Shown piece after piece: positions 26,432 through 35,932 of a stretch of 64,000 nt of DNA (position 1 is its first letter; each line of letters begins with the position of its first letter). Made by a program: the position numbers and the translations under genes. Under the pieces are notes generated by a model. The model saw only the letters and a list, made by a program, of their open reading frames with translations, was not told the origin of the DNA and did no database searches. Source of the DNA: Bradyrhizobium prioriisuperbiae (GTDB lineage: Bacteria > Pseudomonadota > Alphaproteobacteria > Rhizobiales > Xanthobacteraceae); NCBI RefSeq assembly GCF_032397745.1, contig NZ_CP135921.1:1426001-1490000 (forward strand). The letters run 5' to 3'.

Positions 26432-28069
26432 ATGAACTACCAACCGCGTGGGATCAACGATCTGGCCATCCAGGGCCCAGCTTCCTACCAGAGCCAGATC
26501 GAGGCTGCCGAAGCCCTGCTCAAGACCAAGGACACCTGGAACGGGGTGACCGCCGAGGCCGTCGCGCGGATGCGCCTGCAGAACCGCTTCAAGACCGGCC
26601 TGGACATCGCCCGCTACACCGCGGCGCTGATGCGCAGCGACATGGCCGCCTATGACGCGGACAGCACGAAATACACCCAGTCGCTCGGCTGCTGGCATGG
26701 CTTCATCGCCCAGCAGAAGCTGATCTCGGTGAAGAAGCATTTCGGCACCACCGATCGCTGCTACCTTTACCTCTCAGGCTGGATGATCGCGGCGCTGCGC
26801 TCCGAGTTCGGACCGCTGCCCGACCAGTCGATGCATGAGAAGACCTCGGTGCCGGCCCTGATCGAGGAGCTCTACACCTTCCTGCGCCAGGCCGACTCCC
26901 GTGAGCTCAACGACATTTTCCGCAGCCTCGACGCGGCCCGCAAGGCCGGCGACACGGCGAAGGAAAAGGCGCTGATCGAGAAGATCGACACCTTCCAGAC
27001 CCACGTCGTGCCCGTGATCGCTGACATCGACGCCGGCTTCGGCAATGCGGAAGCGACCTATCTGCTCGCAAAGAAGATGATCGAAGCCGGCGCATGCGCG
27101 CTGCAGATCGAAAACCAGGTCTCGGACGAAAAGCAGTGCGGCCACCAGGACGGCAAGGTGACGGTGCCGCATGAAGTGTTCCTGGCGAAGATCCGCGCCT
27201 GCCGCCACGCCTTCCTCGAACTGGGCGTGGAAGACGGCGTGATCGTGACCCGCACCGACTCGCTCGGCGCCGGCCTCACGCAGCAGATCGCTGTCAGCCA
27301 CAAGCCGGGCGACCTCGGCGACCAGTACAACAGCTTCCTGGATTGCGAGGAAATCACAGCCGAGAACGCCAAAAACGGCGACGTCATCATCAACCGGAAC
27401 GGCAAGATGCTGCGCCCGAAGCGGCTTCCCAGCAACCTCTATCAGTTCCGCGCCGGCACCGGCGAAGACCGCTGCGTGCTCGACAGCATCACATCGCTTC
27501 AGAACGGCGCCGATCTGTTGTGGATCGAGACCGAGAAGCCGCATATCGAACAGATCGCCAAGATGATCGACCGTGTGCGTGAAGTGATCCCGAACGCCAA
27601 GCTGGCCTACAACAACTCGCCGTCGTTCAACTGGACCCTCAACTTCCGTTGGCAGGTGTACGATGCGATGAAGGAAGCCGGCAAGGATGTCAGCCAATAC
27701 AATCGCGCCGAGCTGATGAAGGCGGACTACGACACCACGCCGCTGGCGATCGAAGCCGATGAGCGCATCCGCACCTTCCAGGCGGATTCAGCCAAGCGCG
27801 CCGGCATCTTCCACCACCTGATCACGCTGCCGACCTATCACACGGCCGCGCTGTCCACCGACAACCTCGCCAAGGATTACTTCGGCGAACTGGGCATGCT
27901 CGGCTATGTCAGGAACGTTCAGCGCCAGGAAATCCGCCAGGGCATCGCCTGCGCGAAGCATCAGAACATGGCCGGCTCCGACATCGGCGACGACCACAAG
28001 GAATACTTCGCCGGCGAGGCAGCCCTGAAGGCGGGCGGCGCCCACAACACGATGAACCAGTTCGGCTGA
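26432..28069 (+). CDS. aceA: Isocitrate lyase
   Basis: Cleaves isocitrate to succinate and glyoxylate in the glyoxylate shunt, allowing growth on acetate and fatty acids. The 545-residue protein has the substrate/metal-binding segment IADIDAGFGNAEATYLL and the catalytic-cysteine loop in the variant form KQCGHQDGK instead of KKCGH, as in the longer proteobacterial ICL group. NNSPSFNW completes the active site. ATG 26432 follows GAAGGGA. A rho-independent terminator lies at 28229-28262. The divergent RamB-type gene is the probable regulator. Confidence 0.95.
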   Translation: MNYQPRGINDLAIQGPASYQSQIEAAEALLKTKDTWNGVTAEAVARMRLQNRFKTGLDIARYTAALMRSDMAAYDADSTKYTQSLGCWHGFIAQQKLISVKKHFGTTDRCYLYLSGWMIAALRSEFGPLPDQSMHEKTSVPALIEELYTFLRQADSRELNDIFRSLDAARKAGDTAKEKALIEKIDTFQTHVVPVIADIDAGFGNAEATYLLAKKMIEAGACALQIENQVSDEKQCGHQDGKVTVPHEVFLAKIRACRHAFLELGVEDGVIVTRTDSLGAGLTQQIAVSHKPGDLGDQYNSFLDCEEITAENAKNGDVIINRNGKMLRPKRLPSNLYQFRAGTGEDRCVLDSITSLQNGADLLWIETEKPHIEQIAKMIDRVREVIPNAKLAYNNSPSFNWTLNFRWQVYDAMKEAGKDVSQYNRAELMKADYDTTPLAIEADERIRTFQADSAKRAGIFHHLITLPTYHTAALSTDNLAKDYFGELGMLGYVRNVQRQEIRQGIACAKHQNMAGSDIGDDHKEYFAGEAALKAGGAHNTMNQFG

Positions 28070-28104
28070 TCGCCGGATTAAGGAGCCTGGGGTCCGATCG
28101 GGCC

Positions 28105-28194
28105 CTAGTACCCACTTTTGATCAAACGTGATTCAGAATCGGTGGGCACGTACAGTGTTTGCTCGTGTCACTTGGCTATGATTCCGGGTACTAG
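28105..28194. repeat. CTAGTA-ended palindromic element
   Basis: A 90-base segment between aceA and its terminator with terminal inverted repeats CTAGTACCC / GGGTACTAG. The ends resemble the CTAGTG elements at 19916 and 20003, but the interior is different and largely unpaired. Probably another member or relative of the same small mobile or palindromic family. Confidence 0.55.
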
Positions 28195-28228
28195 ACTCAG
28201 CCAACGATCCTCGTTTTATCCATGAGAC

Positions 28229-28262
28229 AGCGCCGAGCGGCTTTTGCCGCTCGGCGCTTTTG
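28229..28262 (+). terminator. Rho-independent terminator of aceA
   Basis: Thirteen-base perfect stem AGCGCCGAGCGGC / GCCGCTCGGCGCT with a TTTT loop, followed by TTTTGTCTT. Position and strand fit termination of the aceA transcript. Confidence 0.85.
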
Positions 28263-28370
28263 TCTTGCGGATAGCGATAACGGCGCTCTCAGTGAACGCG
28301 ACGAACACCAACCGCATCGGCTGCTGCAGAAAAGTATTAAGTTGGCTGTCTTACGCTCTATGACCAGAAT

Positions 28371-29036
28371 TTGATCATACCGGGGGTGAGGACTTTGAAG
28401 CGGTATATCGTTCTTGCCGTTTTGGCTGCGGGAATAGCGTGGCTCGTGGTCAGATGCACAACTTCGGAAGCGACTTTACGCTACCAAATGACCGTCGAGG
28501 TCCAGACCCCGAGCGGCGGAAAATCCGGGTCTTCGGTCCAGGAGCTGGTGCTCCTGCGAAAAAACCTGGTTCCTCTTCCAGGCGCCGGTGGCTCTGATTG
28601 GGGCGGGGGCTTCAGAATAAATGGTGAAGCCCCGTTCGTGGATTTGGGAAATGGCGAGGTTCTATTCACGACGCTGCACGACGCAAGTTATAGCTATCCG
28701 CGCATGATGACGAGCGTCGCCCTGCAGGCTCTCCGCATTTTCGAACTTCGACGATCTCTCCCTAGCGGCAGCGACGCCAAAATCATGGGTGATCTTGTCA
28801 AGGCCAAACCTTTCAGCGTGCTGCAACGAAAGCACTATCCAATGCTGGCGACGTTCACCAACACGGCTGAACCGAAGTCCCTTGTCGAGGTGTCCCCTGA
28901 TAACCTCAATGCCCGCTTCGGATCAGGCTACACGCTCAGCAAGATTACATTTCAGGTTGTCGACCAGGGCACGCCACTAACGACAGCACTCGCGGCCCGG
29001 TTTCCGGCTCTCGCCAGAGAACGCGGCCTCCTCTAG
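28371..29036 (+). CDS. Hypothetical secreted or lipid-anchored protein
   Basis: About 213-221 residues with an N-terminal hydrophobic segment (KRYIVLAVLAAGIAWLVVRC) ending at a cysteine that could be a lipidation site, though the lipobox is poor. The rest is soluble, with no recognised family. All likely starts are non-ATG (TTG 28371, GTG 28386, TTG 28395); the GGGGGTGAGG before 28395 favours the last. Base composition is clearly lower in GC than the neighbours, suggesting recent acquisition. It lies just left of the IS110 element. Confidence 0.5.
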   Translation: MIIPGVRTLKRYIVLAVLAAGIAWLVVRCTTSEATLRYQMTVEVQTPSGGKSGSSVQELVLLRKNLVPLPGAGGSDWGGGFRINGEAPFVDLGNGEVLFTTLHDASYSYPRMMTSVALQALRIFELRRSLPSGSDAKIMGDLVKAKPFSVLQRKHYPMLATFTNTAEPKSLVEVSPDNLNARFGSGYTLSKITFQVVDQGTPLTTALAARFPALARERGLL

Positions 29037-29064
29037 ACGGTGTGGACGCTTGTCTGACTAGCGC

Positions 29065-29150
29065 GTAGCCCGGATGGAGCGCAGCGCAATCCGGGGCTTT
29101 TGCTCCGCGGATGGACCGGTCCCGGATTACGCTTGTGCTTCATCCGGGCT
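29065..29150. repeat. REP-type palindrome (gtagcccggat family)
   Basis: Arms GTAGCCCGGATGGAGCGCAG and the complementary CTTCATCCGGGCT flank two smaller stems (GCAATCCGGGG / CCCGGATTACGC). Same family as 2868-2946 and 62411-62488 but the GGAGCGCAGCG variant. Confidence 0.8.
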
Positions 29151-29394
29151 TCTGTAACGGGCGCTGGTTAGTCAATCCCTTTTTGCGCCATCCGTTCGCC
29201 GAGGACTTGCTTCTGTACGGGGTCGGCGCTGAGGCCGCCACCTGATGAGGTGCATGAGGAGCAGGTCGGCCAATCTACGGATGCGCGGTCGTGTGCCGCT
29301 TCCCGGATGTCGGCCTGGCCTGATCCATCGTCCCGGCGAGGGACTCCGCATCGGAAAGACCTGGTGTCGTGGCCCGTCCGAAACTTTGATCTCC
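29151..29394. other. Non-coding stretch between REP element and IS110 transposase
   Basis: No convincing gene is seen here in either strand; open frames are short and lack ribosome binding sites. It presumably includes the downstream end of the IS110 element, whose exact boundary I could not fix because IS110 elements lack long terminal repeats. Confidence 0.4.
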
Positions 29395-30435
29395 TTAAGC
29401 TGCCGCAGTCACTGATTTGGCTGTTGGATTGAAGACTCGGCCATCAGCCAGCATGCGATGCAGGATCACTGCGAGCTTACGCGCAAGCGCCACCTTGGCC
29501 TTGCGCATGCCGGCGCGTCTGGCGATCCGCATCGCCCAGCTTTTGAGGTCCGAGCAGCCCCTGATCGGTTTGGTCAACATGACGTGAGCCGCCTGATAGA
29601 GCGCCTCGCGAACCGAAGCGTCGCCGATCTTGCTGATCCGGCCGCTGTAGTCCGTCTCGCCGGACTGGTACTTCTTCGGTGTCAGCCCAAAGTGAGGCCC
29701 CACCGCCTTGGAGGATTTGAACCGGCCGGGATCGTCGATTGCCGAAGCGTAGGTGAGTGCGACGATCGGGCCGACCGACGGCGTCGTCATCAGCAGCTTG
29801 GCTGATGCATGCGAGCGGGCCATGGTCCGTACGCGCTTCTCAAAGCCGGCGAACTCGCCTTTGAGCACGGCATGCACTGCGAGCAAAGCTTCCGCAATCG
29901 TCTCCAGGGCCGGATGGCCGGCCACCAGGTCCCGGATCCGCCCTGCAAAGCCATTCTCCGTCGTCTTGCCAACCTTCAGCCCGAAGCCGCGCAATATCCC
30001 ACGCAAGCTGTTCTCGATATCGCGCTGCTTGGATTGCACAAGCTTGCGGGCGGCCAGCATGGCGCGGACTTCCTGAGACGCGATCGACTTGCAATGAACC
30101 GGGCGGAACCAGCCCAGCCGCATCAACTGGGCAATGCCGCGCGCATCGTTGCGATCCGACTTTACCGGGTTCGCTTGAAAGGCGGCATGGACATGCCGTG
30201 TCTCCAGAAGCTCGATTGAAAGCCCCGCTTCCTGCATCGCAGCGTAAAGCCACTGTGACAATGGGCCTGCCTCCAGCCCGATCCGTGAAGCCTCAAATCC
30301 CAGCGCACCAAACCACTTAATCAGCGCTGCCGGTTCACTCGCAACCTTCCCCTCTCGAACGATCTTGCCCTGCGCATCCACAACGCAAACGCTCGAGTAT
30401 TCCAATGACACGTCGATTCCTGCATAATGGTCCAT
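29395..30435 (-). mobile_element. IS110 family transposase (complete)
   Basis: A 346-residue DEDD-type recombinase. The N-terminal RuvC-like domain carries YAGIDVS, GLEAGPLSQW and VKSDRNDARGIAQLM; the C-terminal Tnp_IS116/IS110/IS902 domain has TTPSVGPIVALT, VGPHFGLTPKKYQSG and ISKIGDASVREALYQAAHVML. No frameshift or stop interrupts it, so the enzyme could be active. Members use a structured bridge RNA encoded in the non-coding end; the leader at 30436-30500 folds strongly and is a candidate. The element marks the left side of the catabolic island. Confidence 0.93.
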
Positions 30436-30510
30436 GGTCGTTCCTTTAATGATGCTTGGAGCGGGCTTGCCCGACTCCGTTTGACACCATCAATTTGAGG
30501 GACGACCACC
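30436..30510 (-). ncRNA. Candidate IS110 bridge-RNA leader
   Basis: Read on the minus strand, GTGGTCGTCCC near 30505 can pair with GGAACGAC just before the transposase ATG. Between them GGAGTCGGGC-AA-GCCCGCTCC forms a strong hairpin. IS110-group elements encode the bridge RNA between the left end and the recombinase start, which is this interval. Boundaries and function are inferred. Confidence 0.35.
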
Positions 30511-30571
30511 CAGCACGCTAGGCCCGCGAAAGCCCGTTACCCCATCTACGGGTCGGCGAGAGGAGCGGCCG

Positions 30572-31915
30572 CTAAAGGAAGGCCTTGGCGGCTTCGCCGT
30601 GCATCGATCGAAGTCGCGCGAGGTCGAAATCGGCCGGCCGGCCGTCGACGACGCGCCAATGTCCTGCGACCATCACCCGGTCGGCACTGTGGGCGCCACA
30701 CAGCACTAGCGCCGCGAGCGGATCTCCGGCGCCCGAAAACCTCAGATCGTCGAGAAGAAACAGGGCAAGGTCCGCTTGGGCGCCTTCGGTGATCGACCCG
30801 ATGTCTTTCCGTCCGAGGCAATCCGCGGAACCGCGGGTGCCCCAGCGCAGGGCGTCGAGATGCGTCACTGCTTCGGCACCATAGCGAAGCTTTCCCATCA
30901 GCATCGCGTGCCGGACGGCCTCCATCATGTTGGAGCTGTCGTTCGAGGCGCTGCCATCGACGCCGAGGCCGACGGAGACCCCCGATGCCTCCAGCTCGAC
31001 CGTCCGGCACATTCCGGACGCCAGCAGCATGTTCGAGGTCGGGCAATGACAGACGCTGACTCCGTGTCCGCCAAGCAAGCGCATCTCGTCCTCATCGAAA
31101 TGAACGCCGTGCGCGAGCCAGGTCCGGTTCGAGAGCCAGCCGCAGCTCTCGAGATATTCCACCGGCGTGCAGCGGAATTGCTGCCGGCAGTAGTCGTTCT
31201 CGTCTTCGGTTTCCGCAAGATGCGTGTGCAGCCTGCAGTCATGCTTCGCGGCAAGCGCCGCGGTTTCAACCATCATCCGTCGCGTGACGTTGAACGGCGC
31301 GCAAGGTGCCAGTGCCACGGTGGTAAATGAGCCGGCATGCGGATCGTGATAGAGCGAGATGACGCGCTCGCAATCGGCCAGCACCGTGTCGTGATCCTGC
31401 ATCAACCTGCGATCGGCGATGCCGCCATCCTCGAAGCCGAGATCGATCGCGCCGCGGGTCAGCGCCATCCGCATGCCGAGCGCACGCGCCTCCTCGACCT
31501 CGATGTCGACAGCGTCGGGCATGTCGGCTGGAAAGACGAAGAGATGATCGGTCGTCGTCGTGCAGCCCGACATCAGCAATTCGGCGAGCGCCACCCTCAC
31601 CGCGAGGCGGAACGCGTCGCGGTTCAGTTCGCGTCCCCAGACGGGATAGAGCGTCTGCAGCCAGGGAAACAGCTTCTTGTTGATCGCGCGGGGATGCGCC
31701 CGCGTCAGCGTCTGGAAGAAATGGTGGTGCGCATTGACCAGTCCGGGGATGATGACGTGGCGGCTGGCATCAAATACCAGATCGTAAGTCGATTGCGGGC
31801 CGTTCGCGCCGACCAGTTCGACGATCACACCATCAGAAACGACAAGCCCCCTCTCCGCCCCGTCGGCGAGGACGGCGATCGGATCGCGCAGCCACAGCCG
31901 TTGAGATGAGCTCAT
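30572..31915 (-). CDS. 8-oxoguanine-deaminase-like amidohydrolase
   Basis: A 447-residue zinc amidohydrolase closely resembling the Pseudomonas 8-oxoguanine deaminase along its whole length: RLWLRDPIAVLADGAERGLVV at the start, the metal site NAHHHFFQTLTRA (His63, His65), LHTHLAETEDE, TWLAHGVHFDE and LGVDGSASNDSSNM. It would deaminate an oxidised or related purine base in the cytoplasm. It overlaps the fused-permease gene by four bases (ATGA) and follows the binding protein, so the ABC importer probably brings in its substrate. Guanine, isoguanine or triazine deaminases are alternatives. Confidence 0.85.
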   Translation of the reverse strand: MSSSQRLWLRDPIAVLADGAERGLVVSDGVIVELVGANGPQSTYDLVFDASRHVIIPGLVNAHHHFFQTLTRAHPRAINKKLFPWLQTLYPVWGRELNRDAFRLAVRVALAELLMSGCTTTTDHLFVFPADMPDAVDIEVEEARALGMRMALTRGAIDLGFEDGGIADRRLMQDHDTVLADCERVISLYHDPHAGSFTTVALAPCAPFNVTRRMMVETAALAAKHDCRLHTHLAETEDENDYCRQQFRCTPVEYLESCGWLSNRTWLAHGVHFDEDEMRLLGGHGVSVCHCPTSNMLLASGMCRTVELEASGVSVGLGVDGSASNDSSNMMEAVRHAMLMGKLRYGAEAVTHLDALRWGTRGSADCLGRKDIGSITEGAQADLALFLLDDLRFSGAGDPLAALVLCGAHSADRVMVAGHWRVVDGRPADFDLARLRSMHGEAAKAFL

Positions 31916-33489
31916 GCGGCGCGCCCGGAATAGATCGAGCGCTCCAGCAGGTCGGCACCGCGATAGGCGAGCACCGAGATCACAATGCTCAGCACCGCCC
32001 CGCTCCATACCATGCCGTAATCCAGCGAGCCGCGCGAGATATCCATGAGATTGCCGAGCCCCGTGCCGGTCAAGAGCCACTCCGCGATCATGACGCCGAG
32101 CAGCGCCCGCGGCGCCACCAGCTTCGCGGCGGCCGCGATGTAGCGGAATGAATACGGGATCGAGATGAACCTCAGCTTCTGGATCGGACCGCCGCCATAG
32201 ACTTCGACGGTTTCAAGCGCGGCGCGGGGCACGACGGCAAATCCCTGGATCAGGAGGACGAAGGCCGGAAAGAACACCACCACCACGGCCATGAAGATGC
32301 AGGCCGAAATGGTCCTGCCCAACAGCAGGAGCACGATCGGCGTCAGCGCGACCAGCGGGGTGCTTTGCAGCACCATGGCAGCCGGCAGGATCACCTTGAG
32401 CAAGCCGGGCATCACGACCGACAGCGCGGCGAGCAGAAACGCAATGCCGAGCCCGACGAACAGGCCGAGCAGCGCCATTGGGATGGTCTGCCCCACGGCA
32501 TGCAGCAGCGCCGACCTCGCTTCATCGGATCCGTCGGCAAAGGTCAGGTAGGACACGATGTCCAAAGGCCGCGGCGCGACGATCGGGCTGACGTCGGCCC
32601 ATTTCAGCACGGCCCACCACAGCACGAACGGCAGCGCGACCGACGCAATCAGCATAAGATAGCGCTTGAGGCCGGCCTCGCCGTCCTGGCCATGCAGTTC
32701 GTCCGGCATGCGCCCCGCTGCCACGGTGACCGGGATCGTCGCGCCAACCATCGAGGATCCGAGCGAGAAAAGCCCATAGCCGGTCAACGCCAAGGCCGCC
32801 GCGGCGATGCTGATCCCCCACAGCCTGTCGGCGTTGGACTGGCCGAGGGAGCCCAGCAGGAAGGTGCCGAGACCCCATCGCTCGCCGGAGCCGAACTCGC
32901 CCAGGATCGCTCCCAGGACCGATAGCGACGCCGCTACCCTCAATCCGGCCAACACGCCTGGCATCGCACTGCGCAGGCGGATCAAGCGCAGCAGCGCGAT
33001 CTCGCCACCGCCGTAGGCCTTGACCAGGTCGGCATGGCGCGGATCGATGTCGCGAAGCCCGACCAGCATCGAGACCATTGTCGGGAAATAGATCATGGTC
33101 GCGGACAGCACGATCTGCGGCCAGCGGCCGTCGAGCAGCAGCACGAGAAGCGGTCCGATCGCGATCGCCGGCACGGCGAACAGCGCGATGTTGACGCTCC
33201 GGAACAGCCGCTCCATCGTCGGGAACAGACAGAAGACAAGCGCGGCGACCGACGCAATCGACGTGCCGATCAGGAAGCCATAGGTCGATGTCGCGGCGGT
33301 TGCCGCGACATGACCCCAGTACAGATCGGAATTGGCAACGACGTCCCCGATCACCCCGGAAAGCGGCGGAAAGATCCTCACACCGCTGACAGGTACATGC
33401 CCCAGCGCCTCCCAGGCCAGCACAAAGCCCAGCGCGCCGAGGATCGTGATCCCAACCTTGGCCGGAAGTTCACTGGCGGAGCGAAGCAT
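31912..33489 (-). CDS. ABC importer permease with two fused transmembrane domains (nitrate/taurine/pyrimidine-precursor type)
   Basis: A 525-residue membrane protein that contains two complete BPD_transp_1 permease domains. Each has the coupling-helix (EAA) region: residues about 160-190 (LVKAYGGGEIALLRLIRLRSAMPGVLAGLRVAA) and about 430-470 (VEVYGGGPIQKLRFISIPYSFRYIAAAAKLVAPRALLG). The usual SsuC/TauC/ThiX permease is a 250-residue homodimer subunit, so this is a tandem fusion. It is encoded between the binding protein (15-base gap) and the amidohydrolase (4-base overlap); the matching ATPase is divergent at 35067. Confidence 0.88.
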   Translation of the reverse strand: MLRSASELPAKVGITILGALGFVLAWEALGHVPVSGVRIFPPLSGVIGDVVANSDLYWGHVAATAATSTYGFLIGTSIASVAALVFCLFPTMERLFRSVNIALFAVPAIAIGPLLVLLLDGRWPQIVLSATMIYFPTMVSMLVGLRDIDPRHADLVKAYGGGEIALLRLIRLRSAMPGVLAGLRVAASLSVLGAILGEFGSGERWGLGTFLLGSLGQSNADRLWGISIAAAALALTGYGLFSLGSSMVGATIPVTVAAGRMPDELHGQDGEAGLKRYLMLIASVALPFVLWWAVLKWADVSPIVAPRPLDIVSYLTFADGSDEARSALLHAVGQTIPMALLGLFVGLGIAFLLAALSVVMPGLLKVILPAAMVLQSTPLVALTPIVLLLLGRTISACIFMAVVVVFFPAFVLLIQGFAVVPRAALETVEVYGGGPIQKLRFISIPYSFRYIAAAAKLVAPRALLGVMIAEWLLTGTGLGNLMDISRGSLDYGMVWSGAVLSIVISVLAYRGADLLERSIYSGRAA

Positions 33490-33504
33490 CGCCGACCGCC
33501 AATC

Positions 33505-34479
33505 TCAGATTTCGGCCAGAAGGCTGGTGTCGAACATGTCCTTCCGTCCGGTGACGCCGACGCTGCTCAGCGACTTCAGGTTCTGCTCGATCGCCTCCTC
33601 CGTGATCGTGAACAAGCCCTTCGGATGGTTCACGAGCGACGGCTGCATGGCGTTGAAGAACTTCTCGGCGCCTACCGTCGACCCTGTCCCCTTGAACCAG
33701 GTGTCATGGTAGAGTTCCGGATATTTCGAGGGATCGGCGAAGTTTTCGGCCCATCCGCGGCGACTGGCCTGCAGGAATTTCAGCAACTCCGGCCGCTTCG
33801 ACGACAGCGTGTCGGTCGTCACGGTCACGAGGTCGATCAGCAGCGGCAGGCCGTGATCGTCGAACAGGAAATACGACGCCTTCTTCCCGGATGACTGCTC
33901 GATGATGAAGGGAAGCTGGGTCGCGAAGTCCACGGTGGCGTCCACCTCGCCATTGATGAGCGGCGCCGGATTGAAAGCATAGGGCACGATCTTGACGTTC
34001 TCGACCTTGTGCAACTTGACGAAGGCCTTGAACACGTCGGCGCTGAGCGTCGGCACCGCGACCGTCTTTCCGGCGAGGTCGGCCGGACCCTTGATGTTGC
34101 TCGACGCCATCGCGATCACGCCCAGCGGGCTTTTCTGGTACTGCGTGCCGATCACCTTCAGCGGCGCGCCCTTCTGGACGATCGCGGTCGCCGTGGTCAA
34201 CAGCGCCGTAAGCGCGATGTCGGACTTGCGCGTGAGCAGCGAGCCCTCGGGAATCACGTTCGGTCCGCCGGGCAGATAGGTGACCTTGAGTCCAGCCTCC
34301 TCGTAGTAGCCTTTGTCGATCGCAAGCATGTAGCCGAGGAATTCCGGATCATTCAGCCAGTTGGCCTGGAAGGTGATCGGCGTCGGCGCGGCCGCGAGCG
34401 CGCGGCGGCCCGCCATCGCCGCTACCGCGCCGCCGATGCTGGCTGCGCCGAATTGCCGACGGTTCATGAGGGAGTTCAT
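33505..34479 (-). CDS. NMT1/ThiY-like periplasmic substrate-binding protein
   Basis: A 324-residue secreted protein with a twin-arginine-like start (MNRRQFGAASIGGAVAAMAGRRALA). The mature domain is of the NMT1/ThiY family (ITFQANWLNDPEFLGYMLAIDKGYYEEAGLKV), used for thiamine-pyrimidine precursors, nucleobases, nitrate and sulfonates. It delivers substrate to the fused permease. ATG 34479 follows AAAGGA with eight-base spacing. First gene of the three-gene unit SBP, permease, deaminase-like amidohydrolase. Confidence 0.88.
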   Translation of the reverse strand: MNSLMNRRQFGAASIGGAVAAMAGRRALAAAPTPITFQANWLNDPEFLGYMLAIDKGYYEEAGLKVTYLPGGPNVIPEGSLLTRKSDIALTALLTTATAIVQKGAPLKVIGTQYQKSPLGVIAMASSNIKGPADLAGKTVAVPTLSADVFKAFVKLHKVENVKIVPYAFNPAPLINGEVDATVDFATQLPFIIEQSSGKKASYFLFDDHGLPLLIDLVTVTTDTLSSKRPELLKFLQASRRGWAENFADPSKYPELYHDTWFKGTGSTVGAEKFFNAMQPSLVNHPKGLFTITEEAIEQNLKSLSSVGVTGRKDMFDTSLLAEI

Positions 34480-35066
34480 ACAGTTCGTCCTTTCTGCGAG
34501 CAGGCAACGCAGCACCGGCCGGCCATGCCGACCGCGGCGCTACCGCGATGCTTAAGCTCCAAATTGATTTTGCTGATTTCAGCGACTGAGCTCGTACCCG
34601 AGGTGCCGCGTTCGAGTTGACCGACGCGCGTACGTCGATCCATCCACAGCGCCCGAATCACAACCGACGCCCGACTATTGCCACGACATCGGTGAGCAGC
34701 CTGTCTTCTCTTTTTCGAGTCCAGACACTGGGAACGTATCCGACCGGCGCGGCGCAACAAGCCCTGAATTTAGGCTGCCTGTGGCATCGCGCGCTCAGAC
34801 AAATTCCCGCGGAATCTGAAACCTATCGAAAGGACTGCCTTGTTCTTAAACACCGTGCTGCATTCTGGCGCGCATCCCCGAACCGAAAAATCCGATCTCG
34901 GCCCGATCTACGGAGAGAAAAGCAACATTGCGCGACGGCATATTCTTTGCTTTCCTCGAGATACGGTCTGATTGTCCCGGAACATCGGGTCGACCGCTTA
35001 CCCGAAATTTTGGCGCCTACCGACCACGTCGCGCGTGATGCACGACTGGCACTAACGGAGTGGTTT
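34480..35066. other. Long divergent intergenic region (binding protein / ATPase)
   Basis: About 590 bases with no convincing gene. It separates the two divergent halves of one ABC importer and must contain both promoters. A small palindrome ATTCC-CGC-GGAAT at 34803-34815 could be an operator. The length suggests a regulator-binding region or a lost regulator gene. Confidence 0.45.
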
Positions 35067-35897
35067 ATGCCCGCGACCTTGAGGGCCGTTCCCGAATCCC
35101 GCGCTGTCGAATCCGCTGCGACCGAAGGCAGCGGCATCCTGGTCGAAGGCGCGACCAAGAGCTTCGCCAAGCGCACCAGGCAAGGCACCAGCGTGCTGCA
35201 GGCGCTGGACAACGTTTCGCTCGATTGCGCGCGGGGGTCGCTCACGGCGCTGATCGGACCGTCCGGTTGCGGCAAATCGACCCTGTTGCGGCTTGTCGCT
35301 GGCCTCGAAACGGCGGACGCCGGCACGATCGCCTTGAATGGAGAACCGGTCAGCAAGGTGCAGGCCAGGGGCGATCTTGGGATTGCGTTTCAGGATCCGG
35401 CCCTGCTGCCTTGGCGGAGCGTCAGCGAGAACATCGCGCTGCCGCTTGAGATTGTCGGCCGTCCGGTGGCCGGCCTGAGCAGCCACATTGCGACCTTGAT
35501 CAACCTCGTCGGGCTTTCCGGTTTCGAGAATTCGCTTCCGGGCGAGTTGTCAGGGGGCATGAGGCAGCGGGTCGCGATCGCCAGGGCGATCGTCACCAAT
35601 CCCTCGGTACTGCTGCTCGACGAACCCTTCGGCGCGCTCGACCAGATCCTCAGGCGCACAATGAATCTCGAGCTGCAGCGGATATGGATGGGCGGCAAGA
35701 CGACGGCGCTGCTGGTCACGCACGGAATAGACGAGGCCGTGTTCCTGGCCGATCGGGTCGCCGTCATGAAATCGCGGCCCGGCCGCATCGCCGCGGTGGT
35801 GGACATTCCCTTCCCCCGTCCGCGGCCGGAGAGCCTGTTCTCGTCGGAGGAGTTTCACCGTCTGTGCGACAGGATCGCAAACCTCCTCCACGACTGA
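35067..35897 (+). CDS. ABC importer ATP-binding protein (SsuB/TauB/ThiZ-like)
   Basis: A 276-residue ATPase with Walker A GPSGCGKST, Q-loop AFQDPALLPWRS, signature LSGGMRQR, Walker B LLLDEPFGALD and H-loop VTHGIDEAV. The LLPWR sequence after the Q-loop is typical of nitrate/sulfonate/ThiZ-type importers, matching the fused permease and NMT1-like binding protein encoded divergently. ATG 35067 follows ACGGAG. It is first in a plus-strand group with a cytosine-deaminase homologue and remnants of a molybdenum hydroxylase. Confidence 0.9.
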   Translation: MPATLRAVPESRAVESAATEGSGILVEGATKSFAKRTRQGTSVLQALDNVSLDCARGSLTALIGPSGCGKSTLLRLVAGLETADAGTIALNGEPVSKVQARGDLGIAFQDPALLPWRSVSENIALPLEIVGRPVAGLSSHIATLINLVGLSGFENSLPGELSGGMRQRVAIARAIVTNPSVLLLDEPFGALDQILRRTMNLELQRIWMGGKTTALLVTHGIDEAVFLADRVAVMKSRPGRIAAVVDIPFPRPRPESLFSSEEFHRLCDRIANLLHD

Positions 35898-35932
35898 CGA
35901 GCCCACGCACGCAAAAGCGACAGGAGTTTCCC

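Noticed and set aside
34617..35066. N-terminal extension of the ABC ATPase
   Set aside because: The ABC fold starts after 35067, which has a good ribosome binding site; the upstream residues have no recognisable structure.
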